Positions 57,092 through 64,000 of a DNA stretch of 64,000 bases are shown piece by piece. Within the stretch, counting starts at the first letter, position 1, and every line of letters starts with the position of its first letter. Made by a program: the position numbers and the translations under genes. The notes beneath the pieces were generated by a model, which worked only from the letters and a program-made list of their open reading frames with translations, did no database searches and was not told the DNA's origin. The stretch is from Pseudomonadota bacterium (GTDB lineage: Bacteria > Pseudomonadota > Gammaproteobacteria > Burkholderiales > Gallionellaceae), in NCBI GenBank assembly GCA_021821945.1, contig JAJZTF010000006.1, positions 62,001 through 126,000 on the forward strand, given 5' to 3'.

Positions 57092-57232
57092 ATGTTTGCA
57101 ACCGCATTTGCAGCGCATTGCATGGAAGCCGGCGGGCTGTTTGCCGTCGTGACGTTTTTCATACTGGAACGCACCGGCCTGCTCTACAAATTGATCGCCA
57201 AGATCGAAAGATGGGGAGGCGATCCTCCGTGA
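57092..57232 (+). CDS. Small membrane peptide, 46 residues
   Basis: A short gene with a consensus ribosome site (AAAGGAGG, six bases before the ATG). The peptide has one hydrophobic segment (GLFAVVTFFILERTGLLYKL) and the end IAKIERWGGDPP. It lies in the 353-base stretch between the J-domain operon and the ArsR-rhodanese gene; upstream bases 56905-57091 hold no other recognisable gene. No family recognised. Confidence 0.6.
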   Translation: MFATAFAAHCMEAGGLFAVVTFFILERTGLLYKLIAKIERWGGDPP

Positions 57233-57257
57233 GCCTCCCAGAACGCGCTGTGCGTCG

Positions 57258-57908
57258 CTAGCGAGCTTCGCTGGCCCACTCGGCAACACCTTCCCGCAGG
57301 TGCACCGCGCGATAGCCTTCCTTGCTTAGCAGTTCAACCGCATCGACCGCCATCAGGCAATACGGGCCACGGCAGTATGCGACGATGGAACGGTCCCTCG
57401 GAAGTTCTGACAGTCGCTGGCGCAGTTCATCGAGCGGTATCGAGCGCGCAAAAGGCAGGTGCGCGGTCAGATACTCTTCTGCAGGCCTCACGTCCAGCAC
57501 CACGATCTCGCCCTTGCGCGCGGCCTTCATCAGGTTTTCTCTGTCGCTTGGCACGAGATCGCCAGGCTGGCTCGCAATCTTCTGAAGCGCCGATTGCAGT
57601 TCTTCGAGGCGGTTCTCGGCCAACCTGTGCACCTGAACCCAGAGGTCCGCAACCGCCTTGTCCGCCAGGCGATAGTATATGTTCTTTCCCTCCCTTCTCG
57701 TCTCAACGAGTTGAGCCGTGCGCAATTCGCGCAGGTGCGCGCTGACCAGTTTCACGCTGATCGACGCCTCTTGGGCAAGCCGCTCCACGGACTTCTCCCC
57801 CTGGCTCAGCAGTTCTATCACCTCCAGCCTTTTCGGGCTGGAGAAGGCCTTGCCTATCCTGGCCACCTGCTCATAGAGCGTATCCTTGATCTTTCTTCCG
57901 TTTCTCAT
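57258..57908 (-). CDS. ArsR-type regulator fused to a rhodanese domain
   Basis: A 216-residue two-domain protein. The ArsR/SmtB winged helix (about 8-95) shows SSPKRLEVIELLSQGEKSVERL and the recognition helix region ISVKLVSAHLRELRTAQLVE; it contains no cysteine, so metal sensing of the usual ArsR kind is unlikely. The rhodanese domain (about 120-215) has VLDVRPAEEYLTAHLPFA and an active-site loop with cysteine, AYCRGPYCLMA. Such fusions can sense persulfide or sulfane sulfur. ATG 57908 is preferred (GGAATATATGGC upstream); ATG 57929 is an alternative. Divergent from a sulfur cassette whose promoter carries a matching inverted repeat. Confidence 0.9.
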   Translation of the reverse strand: MRNGRKIKDTLYEQVARIGKAFSSPKRLEVIELLSQGEKSVERLAQEASISVKLVSAHLRELRTAQLVETRREGKNIYYRLADKAVADLWVQVHRLAENRLEELQSALQKIASQPGDLVPSDRENLMKAARKGEIVVLDVRPAEEYLTAHLPFARSIPLDELRQRLSELPRDRSIVAYCRGPYCLMAVDAVELLSKEGYRAVHLREGVAEWASEAR

Positions 57909-57971
57909 GCCATATATTCCAGCCATCATTTGATCGATATAAAACTATCACAAATGAATTGAAAAGCATAG

Positions 57972-58000
57972 TTGACAAGAAATTGAAACCTTGATTTAAT
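57972..58000 (+). promoter_or_regulatory. Promoter of the dsrE-like/MBL/MFS operon
   Basis: TTGACA (57972-57977), a 17-base spacer and TTTAAT (57995-58000) make a strong sigma-70 promoter. Transcription would start near 58006-58008, inside the operator described next. The spacer and upstream region are AT-rich. Confidence 0.7.
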
Positions 58001-58003
58001 CAT

Positions 58004-58027
58004 TCCAAATATTATTAGAATATTGGA
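58004..58027. promoter_or_regulatory. Candidate operator (inverted repeat) for the ArsR-rhodanese regulator
   Basis: TCCAAATATT (58004-58013) and AATATTGGA (58019-58027) are an imperfect inverted repeat separated by five bases. It overlaps the expected transcription start and the ribosome site of the first sulfur gene, an ideal place for repression. ArsR-family regulators bind such AT-rich palindromes. Confidence 0.55.
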
Positions 58028-58034
58028 GAAAATC

Positions 58035-58382
58035 ATGAAAACCCTTTTCCTGATCAACGACGGACCTTACGGCAACGAACGCTCCTACAATGCCCTGCGC
58101 CTTGCCGGAACCCTGGCGGGCCGGGAAGGAAACGAGGTGAAGGTGTTCCTGATCGGCGACGGCTCGGTCTGCGCAAAGTCGGGACAGAAGGTGCCTGAAG
58201 GTTATTACAACGTCCAGGTGATGCTCAACAAGGTGATCCGGCAAGGCGAGGTGGGCGTATGCGGCACCTGCATGACCGCCCGCGGGATGGACGATGGCGA
58301 ACTGGTCGGAGGTGCGCACAGAAGCACGATGGCAGAGCTTGCCGACTGGACGGAATGGGCCGACAAGATTCTTGTATTTTGA
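58035..58382 (+). CDS. DsrE/DsrF-like sulfur-carrier family protein
   Basis: A 115-residue DsrE-fold protein (KTLFLINDGPYGNERSYNALRLA, GNEVKVFLIGDGSVCAKSG). The C-terminal GVCGTCMTARGMDDGELV carries two cysteines at the position of the sulfur-binding cysteine in DsrE/TusD proteins. It would accept or relay sulfane sulfur. GGAG precedes ATG 58035. First gene of the cassette under the ArsR-rhodanese regulator. Confidence 0.88.
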   Translation: MKTLFLINDGPYGNERSYNALRLAGTLAGREGNEVKVFLIGDGSVCAKSGQKVPEGYYNVQVMLNKVIRQGEVGVCGTCMTARGMDDGELVGGAHRSTMAELADWTEWADKILVF

Positions 58383-58395
58383 AAGGAGTATCGAC

Positions 58396-59127
58396 ATGTT
58401 TTTCAGACAACTTGCGACCAAGGAATCCTCCCTTTCCTATTTCTTCGGCTGCGGCACCAGGGGAAAATCCATGGCGGTCGACGTGGTCGCGGGCGACGAG
58501 GAATGGTACCTGGAGGAGGCAAAGAAGGCCGGCGTCACCATCAACTATGTGATCGACACGCATGTGCATGCGGACCACTATTCGGGCGGCAGGAGGCTTG
58601 CAAAGATGGCAGGGGCTCCCTATTGCCTGCACGAATCGGATTCTGGCGTCGTGCATTTCGATTTCGAGAAGCTCTCACACGGCCAGTTGCTGAACTTGGG
58701 CAACGTCAACGTCGATGTGCTGCACACGCCCGGCCATACGCCCGACAGCATCTGCCTGCTGGTGACCGACATGCGCAGGGGCGATGCGCCCTGGTTCGTG
58801 ATCACCGGCGACACGCTCTTCGTCGGGTCGACAGGCCGCCCAGACCTTCTTGGGCGCGAGAAGGAGATGGCAGGACAGCTTTATGAAAGCATCCACGCCA
58901 GGCTTCTGACATTGCCAAACGAAGTCGAAATATTCCCCGGCCATCAGGCAGGTAGCGTCTGCGGTGCAGGGCTTTCAGGCAAGCCCAGTTCGACAATCGG
59001 ATTCGAGAAGCGCTGGAATCCCGCGCTGTCCATGGGCAAGGACGCGTTCATCGAATCTCTGATCGGCAACATCCCTCCACGCCCAAAAGAGATGGACAGC
59101 ATGGTTGCGGCCAACATCGCGGCATGA
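58396..59127 (+). CDS. MBL-fold hydrolase, persulfide dioxygenase-like
   Basis: A 243-residue metallo-beta-lactamase-fold protein with the metal ligands in DTHVHADHYSGG (about 54-65), HTPGHTPDS (about 113) and ITGDTLFVGSTGRPDLLG (about 136), and FPGHQAG (about 178). The family (ETHE1, Blh/SdoA-like) includes iron-dependent persulfide dioxygenases that oxidise glutathione persulfide to sulfite; the context (DsrE, rhodanese regulator) favours that role. AAAGGAG precedes ATG 58396. The stop overlaps the MFS start (ATGA). Confidence 0.87.
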   Translation: MFFRQLATKESSLSYFFGCGTRGKSMAVDVVAGDEEWYLEEAKKAGVTINYVIDTHVHADHYSGGRRLAKMAGAPYCLHESDSGVVHFDFEKLSHGQLLNLGNVNVDVLHTPGHTPDSICLLVTDMRRGDAPWFVITGDTLFVGSTGRPDLLGREKEMAGQLYESIHARLLTLPNEVEIFPGHQAGSVCGAGLSGKPSSTIGFEKRWNPALSMGKDAFIESLIGNIPPRPKEMDSMVAANIAA

Positions 59128-60449
59128 GCGGATTTTCCATGGACACCCAGTCGGCCATCGCGGCGGAAGCGGTTTATGTCCGCGGCATACGCGCGAACCT
59201 CCACCAGTTCATCCAGCAAGCGATCCAGGTCTTCTTCGTGGGGCTTGTGATCGGCATGGAGCGCAACGTGCTTCCGGTTCTGAGCGCAGACTTCGGCGTG
59301 CCCAAGGGCTCGTTCCTTTTCCTGATGTCCTTCGTCGTGTCCTTCGGATTCGTCAAGGGCATCCTGAATTTTGTCGCAGGGCGCCTGTCAGAGCGCATCG
59401 GGCGAAAGAAGGTCCTGATGCTCGGCTGGCTGGGTGCCCTGCCCATTCCCTTCATGATTCTTTACGCGCCTAGCTGGGGATGGATAGTCGCGGCGAATAT
59501 CTTCCTCGGGATCAACCAGGGCTTCGCATGGAGCATGACGGTCACCAGCAAGGTGGACATCACCAGGGCCGAACAGCGCGGTTTTGCAACCGGCGTCAAT
59601 GAGTTCGCAGGATATGCCGCGGTGGGGATAGGCGGGCTTGCCACCGGATACCTTGCACAGATCTACGGACCACGCGAAGCGCTTTTCGCCTTCACGCTGG
59701 CCACGACTTTCATCGCCGCAACGATCGCCTCCTTTTTCCTCAAGGAGACCCTGCCCTGGGCAAAGGCCGAAAGCCGCGAACACGCAAACGCGAAACATAC
59801 AGGCCATCGCTGGCCGGCAGGAGTCTCCGAGCATCCCGGCACATGGGAGGTGTTCACGCTGGTCTCCTTCAAACATCCGACCTTCAGGGCGCTTTGCCAG
59901 GCGGGTGTTGCCAACAAGATCGCCGATGCCCTGCTCTGGGTGCTGTTTCCGATATACCTTCACGACAAGGGGCTGGGGCTGGTGCAGATCGGCTGGGTCA
60001 CCGCAGTCTACGGCACGGTATGGGGCGCATCGCAGCTATTGACCGGCACCCTTTCGGACATCATCGGCCGGAAGGTTCCCATCATCTCAGGCCTGTGGGT
60101 GCTGGCAGCAGGAATTGCAACGGTCATGCTGGTCGAAGGCATGGTGGCATGGACCATCTCCGCCGCCATCATGGGGTTGGGCATGGCGCTGCTTTATCCC
60201 AATCTCATCGCATCGGTCGCCGACATCGCGCATCCCAACTGGCGCAGCTCCGCCCTTGGAACCTATCGATACTGGCGCGATACCGGCTATGCGATAGGCG
60301 CCGTTCTGCTTGGGCTCGTCGCCCAGTGGGGAAACGACATATCGAAGGCGTTCTGGGTGACCGCACTGATACTTGTGATATCAGGTCTTCTGATGGCATT
60401 GGGCGCCTCGGAAACCCATCCATCGAAGAACGTTCATACCGTTTCCTAG
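59124..60449 (+). CDS. MFS transporter
   Basis: A 441-residue major facilitator with about twelve hydrophobic helices. Motif A-like loops are present in GRLSERIGRKKVLMLGW (between helices 2 and 3) and GTLSDIIGRKVPIISG (between 8 and 9). A longer polar loop near 205-235 separates the two halves. It overlaps the MBL gene by four bases, so it is likely part of the same sulfur-handling operon; a plausible but unproven substrate is a sulfur oxyanion such as sulfite or thiosulfate. Confidence 0.88.
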   Translation: MSGFSMDTQSAIAAEAVYVRGIRANLHQFIQQAIQVFFVGLVIGMERNVLPVLSADFGVPKGSFLFLMSFVVSFGFVKGILNFVAGRLSERIGRKKVLMLGWLGALPIPFMILYAPSWGWIVAANIFLGINQGFAWSMTVTSKVDITRAEQRGFATGVNEFAGYAAVGIGGLATGYLAQIYGPREALFAFTLATTFIAATIASFFLKETLPWAKAESREHANAKHTGHRWPAGVSEHPGTWEVFTLVSFKHPTFRALCQAGVANKIADALLWVLFPIYLHDKGLGLVQIGWVTAVYGTVWGASQLLTGTLSDIIGRKVPIISGLWVLAAGIATVMLVEGMVAWTISAAIMGLGMALLYPNLIASVADIAHPNWRSSALGTYRYWRDTGYAIGAVLLGLVAQWGNDISKAFWVTALILVISGLLMALGASETHPSKNVHTVS

Positions 60450-60458
60450 AGCGCAGGT

Positions 60459-63400
60459 TCAGGAGAGGGCGAAGGACTCTGCCTGATTCTCCAGAAACGG
60501 CTCGAAATCCTCCGCGGGAACGGGCGGCGAATAAAGGTATCCCTGGGCAAAATCGCATCCCATCTGCAGCAGCAGATCCCGCTGCCTCTCGGTCTCCACA
60601 CCTTCAGCCACGACCTTCATCCCAAGCTTGTGCGCCATGACCACGATCGCCTCGCAAAGCGCAAGCTCGCTTGTCCCCGGCGCAAGATTCCTGACAAAGG
60701 AACGGTCTATCTTGAGGAAATCGATATCGAATTCCTTGAGGTAGGACAGCGAGGAATAACCTGTTCCAAAATCGTCGATCGACACCTGGATGCCGTCGTC
60801 CCTGAAGTCCAGAAGTTTCCTGTTGACTCGCGGTTCCGGGTCCAGCAGCAATCCCTCGGTAATCTCGACGCATACCGACTGACCTGGAACGCCAGCCATT
60901 CTGAGGTGTTCGTTCCACACCAGTGTATCCTTGCTGCGCATCTGCACAGGGGATTTGTTGATGCTGATCTGGAAGTCCTGGAATTTTTCCCTCCAGGATT
61001 TGCATTGTTCTATGGCCTTCCTGAAGATCCAGTCCCCGATGGGCACGATCAGTCCGGTTTCTTCTGCCAGCGGAATGAATTCAGCCGGACTGATCATTCC
61101 ATGCGACGGATGGAACCACCTTATCAATGCCTCCGCCTTGTGGATCTCTCCTGTTTTCATATCCACGATCGGCTGGTAGAAGACGGAGAACTGACCAAGG
61201 CCCAGCGCCAGACGCATGTCGTTGGCCAGTCGCAGCCGCTTTTGCGCCACATCCTGCATTTCCCTCGTGAAATATCTGAAACGGTTGCGTCCGGCATTCT
61301 TTGCCGCATACATCGCCTGGTCAGCCCCCTTGAAGAGATCGTCCATCTGCTGCGAATCGTCCGGATAGATCGAGATGCCGATGCTTGCGGAAATAAATGC
61401 GTCCTCCCCTGTCAGCACGAAAGGTTCGGTCAACCTTTCAATGATGTTCTGCGCTATCCGGTCGACGCCTGACAAGTCCTCCAGGTCCGTCAGGATCACG
61501 ACAAATTCATCCCCCCCAAGACGGGCAACGGTATCCGACTCGCGCACCGAATCGAAGATGCGGCGTGCCGCTTCCACCAGCAGCATGTCCCCCTTGTCGT
61601 GCCCCAGGGTATCATTGATCTCCTTGAACCGGTCAAGATCGATCAGCAAAAGGGCAAGCTTTCTGCCATTGCGATGGCTTTTTTTTGCCTCAAGGCCGAA
61701 CCGCTCATAGAACATCTGGCGGTTTGGCAAACCAGTCAGCTGGTCATAATTGGCCTGCTGCCAGATCAGCTCCTCGGATTTCTTCTTCTCCGTGATATCG
61801 GACATCAGCGCGACATACCGGTATACCTCCCCCGCATCATTCCGGATGGTATTGATGCTAAGCTGCATCGCGCGTATTTCCCCGTCCCGGCGCCTGTCCC
61901 AGACGACGCCATGCCAATAGCCATCAAGGTTGATGCAGTGCCACATGGATTTATAGAAATCCGCTTCATGATGGCCGGATGCGAAAATATTGGGATTTCT
62001 TCCCTTGACATCTTCCAGACTGTAACCCGTTATGTCCGTAAAGGCCGGATTGATTGCAATGATGCGGTTCTCGGCATCCGTCACAAGCATCGCTTCGCTT
62101 GAGTTCTGGTATACCAGCGATGCAAGCTGCATGGCCTCTTCGGCCTCCTTGCTTCCGGTCAGATCCGTGAGGAAAGCGAAAAACACGCCTCCCCCTTCGG
62201 TGCAGGAAACCGATACACGGACAGGGAATATGCTTCCATCCTTTTTCCTGTGCCGGGTCTCGAAGTTCTCATGCCTGCCATTCCGGATGATGCTTTCGAG
62301 CTTTTCGGACACGAGCTCCCTGTCATAATCTGCATCCAGATCGTAGACATGTTTTTTCAGCAGTTCATCGCGCAAGTAGCCAGACATGCGCGCATAACTG
62401 TCATTGACTTCCAAAAGCTTCCCAAGCTCGTCGAACATCAAGAAACCATCCTCGGAAGTTTCAATCGCCATGCGATAGTGGTATTCCTTCTCCAATACTG
62501 CCGCCTCGGCCAGTTTGCGCTCGTGTATGTCCTGCTGAAGCAGGCGATTCGCATTCTGCAATTCCTCGGTCTGCTTTCTGACCTCGGACTCCAGAAGATC
62601 CCTGCCTTGCCTGATGGATTGCGCCATTTCCGAGAATGCGTCGGACAGTTCGGAAATTTCCCCCAACCCCCGGCCGGGAATCGCAATATCAAAATCCCCC
62701 CGATTGATCTTCTCGACGGAATTTCTCAGCATGGAAATCGGAACCAATACCCATCGGTGCAGTGCCACTCCCATCAGCAAGAGAGAAATCAAAAGCGCCA
62801 GGAAGAAATAGACCGGCAGCAAGCCCATGTCTTTCGCGAAATTCAATTCGTGCGGATTCATCAGCGTCAGGTCGAACCAGTCCACCTCCGGAAGGTAGGA
62901 CACACCCAGCATGTATCTCGAACCCTGATAACGTACCCAGAGGGTTTGCACTCCCTCGGGGGATCGCTTCGCCTCGCGCAAGGCATTGTCGATCTCTTTT
63001 AGATCCTCAGGATCCTTGATCAGCACATTCAGCCTGACATGCTCCTTGGCATTCTTTGCAACGCCCATATAGTCGATGAGCTTAGGATCGTCGTGAAGCT
63101 GTATGGCCATGCTCCTGTCGACAAAAAGGTTCACGATGCCCTTTTGCGGAACGCTTACCGTACGCCTCAGAAAATCAGTCAGGTCGATGCCGGTCCCGAC
63201 GATCCCGAGTGTCTCATTTCCATGCCTGATCAGCGTATTGATCCAGACCTTGGTTATCCCAAGATGTACATCCGGATCGACGTTTAGCTAATACTCCCTG
63301 CCATCCTTCAATGTGGCATAAAACCAGCGGTCATTGGGATTGTTCCTGCCAAGGACATAGCGCACGTCGCCATTGCGGCTCTTATCGGCGGAATCTGCAA

Positions 63401-63749
63401 AATAATAATCCCCGCTCTTTGCGATTGCCGCAAAGTCACTGTGGTCGCTGAAAAGGGTACGATATCGTTCCATCGCATCCATTCCCCGCCTCCTTGCGGC
63501 AGGGTTGGCCTCGTCCAGTGCAAATGCGATGATGTCAGGGTCTGCAGCCATTTTCCTGGCAAGCGCGATCTCATTGATCAGCGGCACCAGTGTGCGATTC
63601 TTGTCCGCCTGGACCTGCCGTTCCGCAAATTGCCTGCCCCAGCCCTGATTCAGATCATCCAGCATCTGCCTCGCAAGGATGAATACAACCAGCATGAACC
63701 CGAGGAAAATCAGCGAGGTCAAAAGGAGAAAACGATTCCTAAGCCTCAT
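60459..63749 (-). pseudogene. Cache-HAMP-PAS-GGDEF-EAL gene interrupted by one in-frame TAG
   Basis: Read through, this is a 1096-residue membrane receptor: helix 1 (about 9-27), a periplasmic Cache-like sensor (about 35-300), helix 2 (about 306-330), HAMP (about 343-378), two PAS domains (about 420 and 545), GGDEF (RLGGDEFVVILTD, about 744) and EAL (KAEALIRWFHPS, about 871). Codon 154 (63288-63290) is TAG in the context GREY-stop-LNVDPDVHLG; the frame and domain continue unbroken on both sides, so one C-to-T change of a CAG (Gln) would explain it. The downstream part could restart at GTG 63134 but would lack helix 1 and half the sensor. A sequencing error cannot be excluded. Confidence 0.85.
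63288..63290 (-). other. In-frame amber stop codon
   Basis: The TAG that splits the receptor gene into a 153-residue 5' part (63291-63749) and a 942-codon 3' part. Intact genes in the window (odhB, smpB, cheZ) also end in TAG, so amber is a working stop here and not a reassigned codon. Confidence 0.9.
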
Positions 63750-63930
63750 TCCAATCCTGCGGCCTGAAGGAATTGTTTCACGAAGCGTAAAAATGTATGG
63801 CAGAAAGCCTTTTTTGGCATGGAACGAGTCTTTGTTACACCTATCGGGAGAAAGGATATCACAACGCGCTCACAATGCGCGCAATTTCACGGGAGGAGCG
63901 CGACAGTTTGGTTTTGTATCTGAAAGAAGA

Positions 63931-64000
63931 TGGGGTGGCTGATGGGACTCGAACCCACGACAACAGGGATCACAACCCTGGACTCTACCAACTGAGCTAC
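63931..64000 (-). tRNA. tRNA-His (GUG), 5' end outside window
   Basis: On the minus strand the T arm (GTGGGTTCGAGTCCCAT), anticodon arm CCAGGGTTGTGATCCCTG with anticodon GTG, D arm GTAGCTCAGTTGGTAGAG and the 3' end CAGCCACCCCA with encoded CCA are complete. The 5' acceptor strand (about seven bases) lies beyond base 64000. The 180 bases between this tRNA and the broken receptor gene hold no recognisable gene. Confidence 0.95.

Noticed and set aside
57028..57261. 77-codon plus-strand frame covering the small membrane peptide gene
   Set aside because: It has no ribosome site, and the 46-residue frame at 57092 has a consensus one and a plausible membrane helix.
63288..63290. Amber codon read as an amino acid (recoding)
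   Set aside because: odhB, smpB and cheZ end in TAG in this window, and no suppressor or pyrrolysine genes are seen.
63679..63942. 87-codon plus-strand frame at the right edge
   Set aside because: It overlaps the start of the receptor gene and runs into tRNA-His; no ribosome site.

Overview
The window is a gene-dense stretch of a Gram-negative chromosome, about 55-60% GC by eye, with short intergenic gaps and many 1-30 bp gene overlaps. Its content points to a betaproteobacterium, probably order Nitrosomonadales and possibly near Gallionellaceae. Pointers are the sdhCDAB-sdhE-gltA-odhA-odhB run, the ratA/rnfH genes divergent from smpB, a 400-residue TrpS with the betaproteobacterial-type insertion, a type I QueF, a persulfide-type sulfur cassette and many cyclic-di-GMP proteins. 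The taxonomy is inferred from gene content, not from a marker search. No insertion sequence, integrase, phage gene, rRNA or CRISPR array was seen.

Layout. 1-7569 (minus): the 5' part of mqo, rlmD, a PolB-like exonuclease, a DUF1318 protein, a 52-residue lipoprotein and a 1379-residue fusion of a coiled coil, a class III nucleotidyl cyclase, a membrane segment and an AsmA-like periplasmic domain. 7651-8717 (plus): a LexA-like repressor and a UmuD-like protein behind a promoter that carries its own operator. 8831-11626: a four-PAS GGDEF/EAL protein, then tRNA-Leu(UAG). 11752-22784: a YhdH-type reductase, the TCA cluster on the minus strand and divergent mdh. 22781-26156: an ankyrin protein and the three-gene AMMECR1/Memo/radical-SAM cluster. 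26284-30398: a hybrid histidine kinase and an HD-GYP regulator.

30399-37284 (minus) is a four-gene operon: TonB-dependent receptor, substrate-binding protein, diguanylate cyclase, GGDEF/EAL protein. 37309-41973 holds scpB, scpA, trpS, an M50 protease, a YciO/Sua5 protein and a PHP phosphatase. 42024-51440 holds rnfH, ratA, smpB, msrA, an NlpC/P60 lipoprotein, mltB, trxB, an Smr protein, an unknown gene, smc and queF. 51507-56904 holds a 56-residue ORF, a MazG-like enzyme, an orphan cheZ, two small membrane proteins, an old-yellow-enzyme homologue and a four-gene operon of a J-domain protein with three unrecognised proteins. 57092-60449 is a small membrane peptide and a sulfur module (ArsR-rhodanese regulator divergent from DsrE, MBL hydrolase and MFS transporter). 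60459-63749 is a GGDEF/EAL receptor gene interrupted by one in-frame TAG. The window ends in tRNA-His(GUG).

Themes. Central carbon metabolism: citrate synthase, 2-oxoglutarate dehydrogenase E1/E2, succinate dehydrogenase and two different malate-oxidising enzymes. Second-messenger signalling is dense: four GGDEF genes (three with EAL domains, one of them broken), one HD-GYP and one class III cyclase. Most worth follow-up are the cyclase-AsmA fusion with its lipoprotein/DUF1318 partners, the receptor-to-cyclic-di-GMP operon, the J-domain operon of unknowns, the self-contained LexA-like cassette and the single amber codon.
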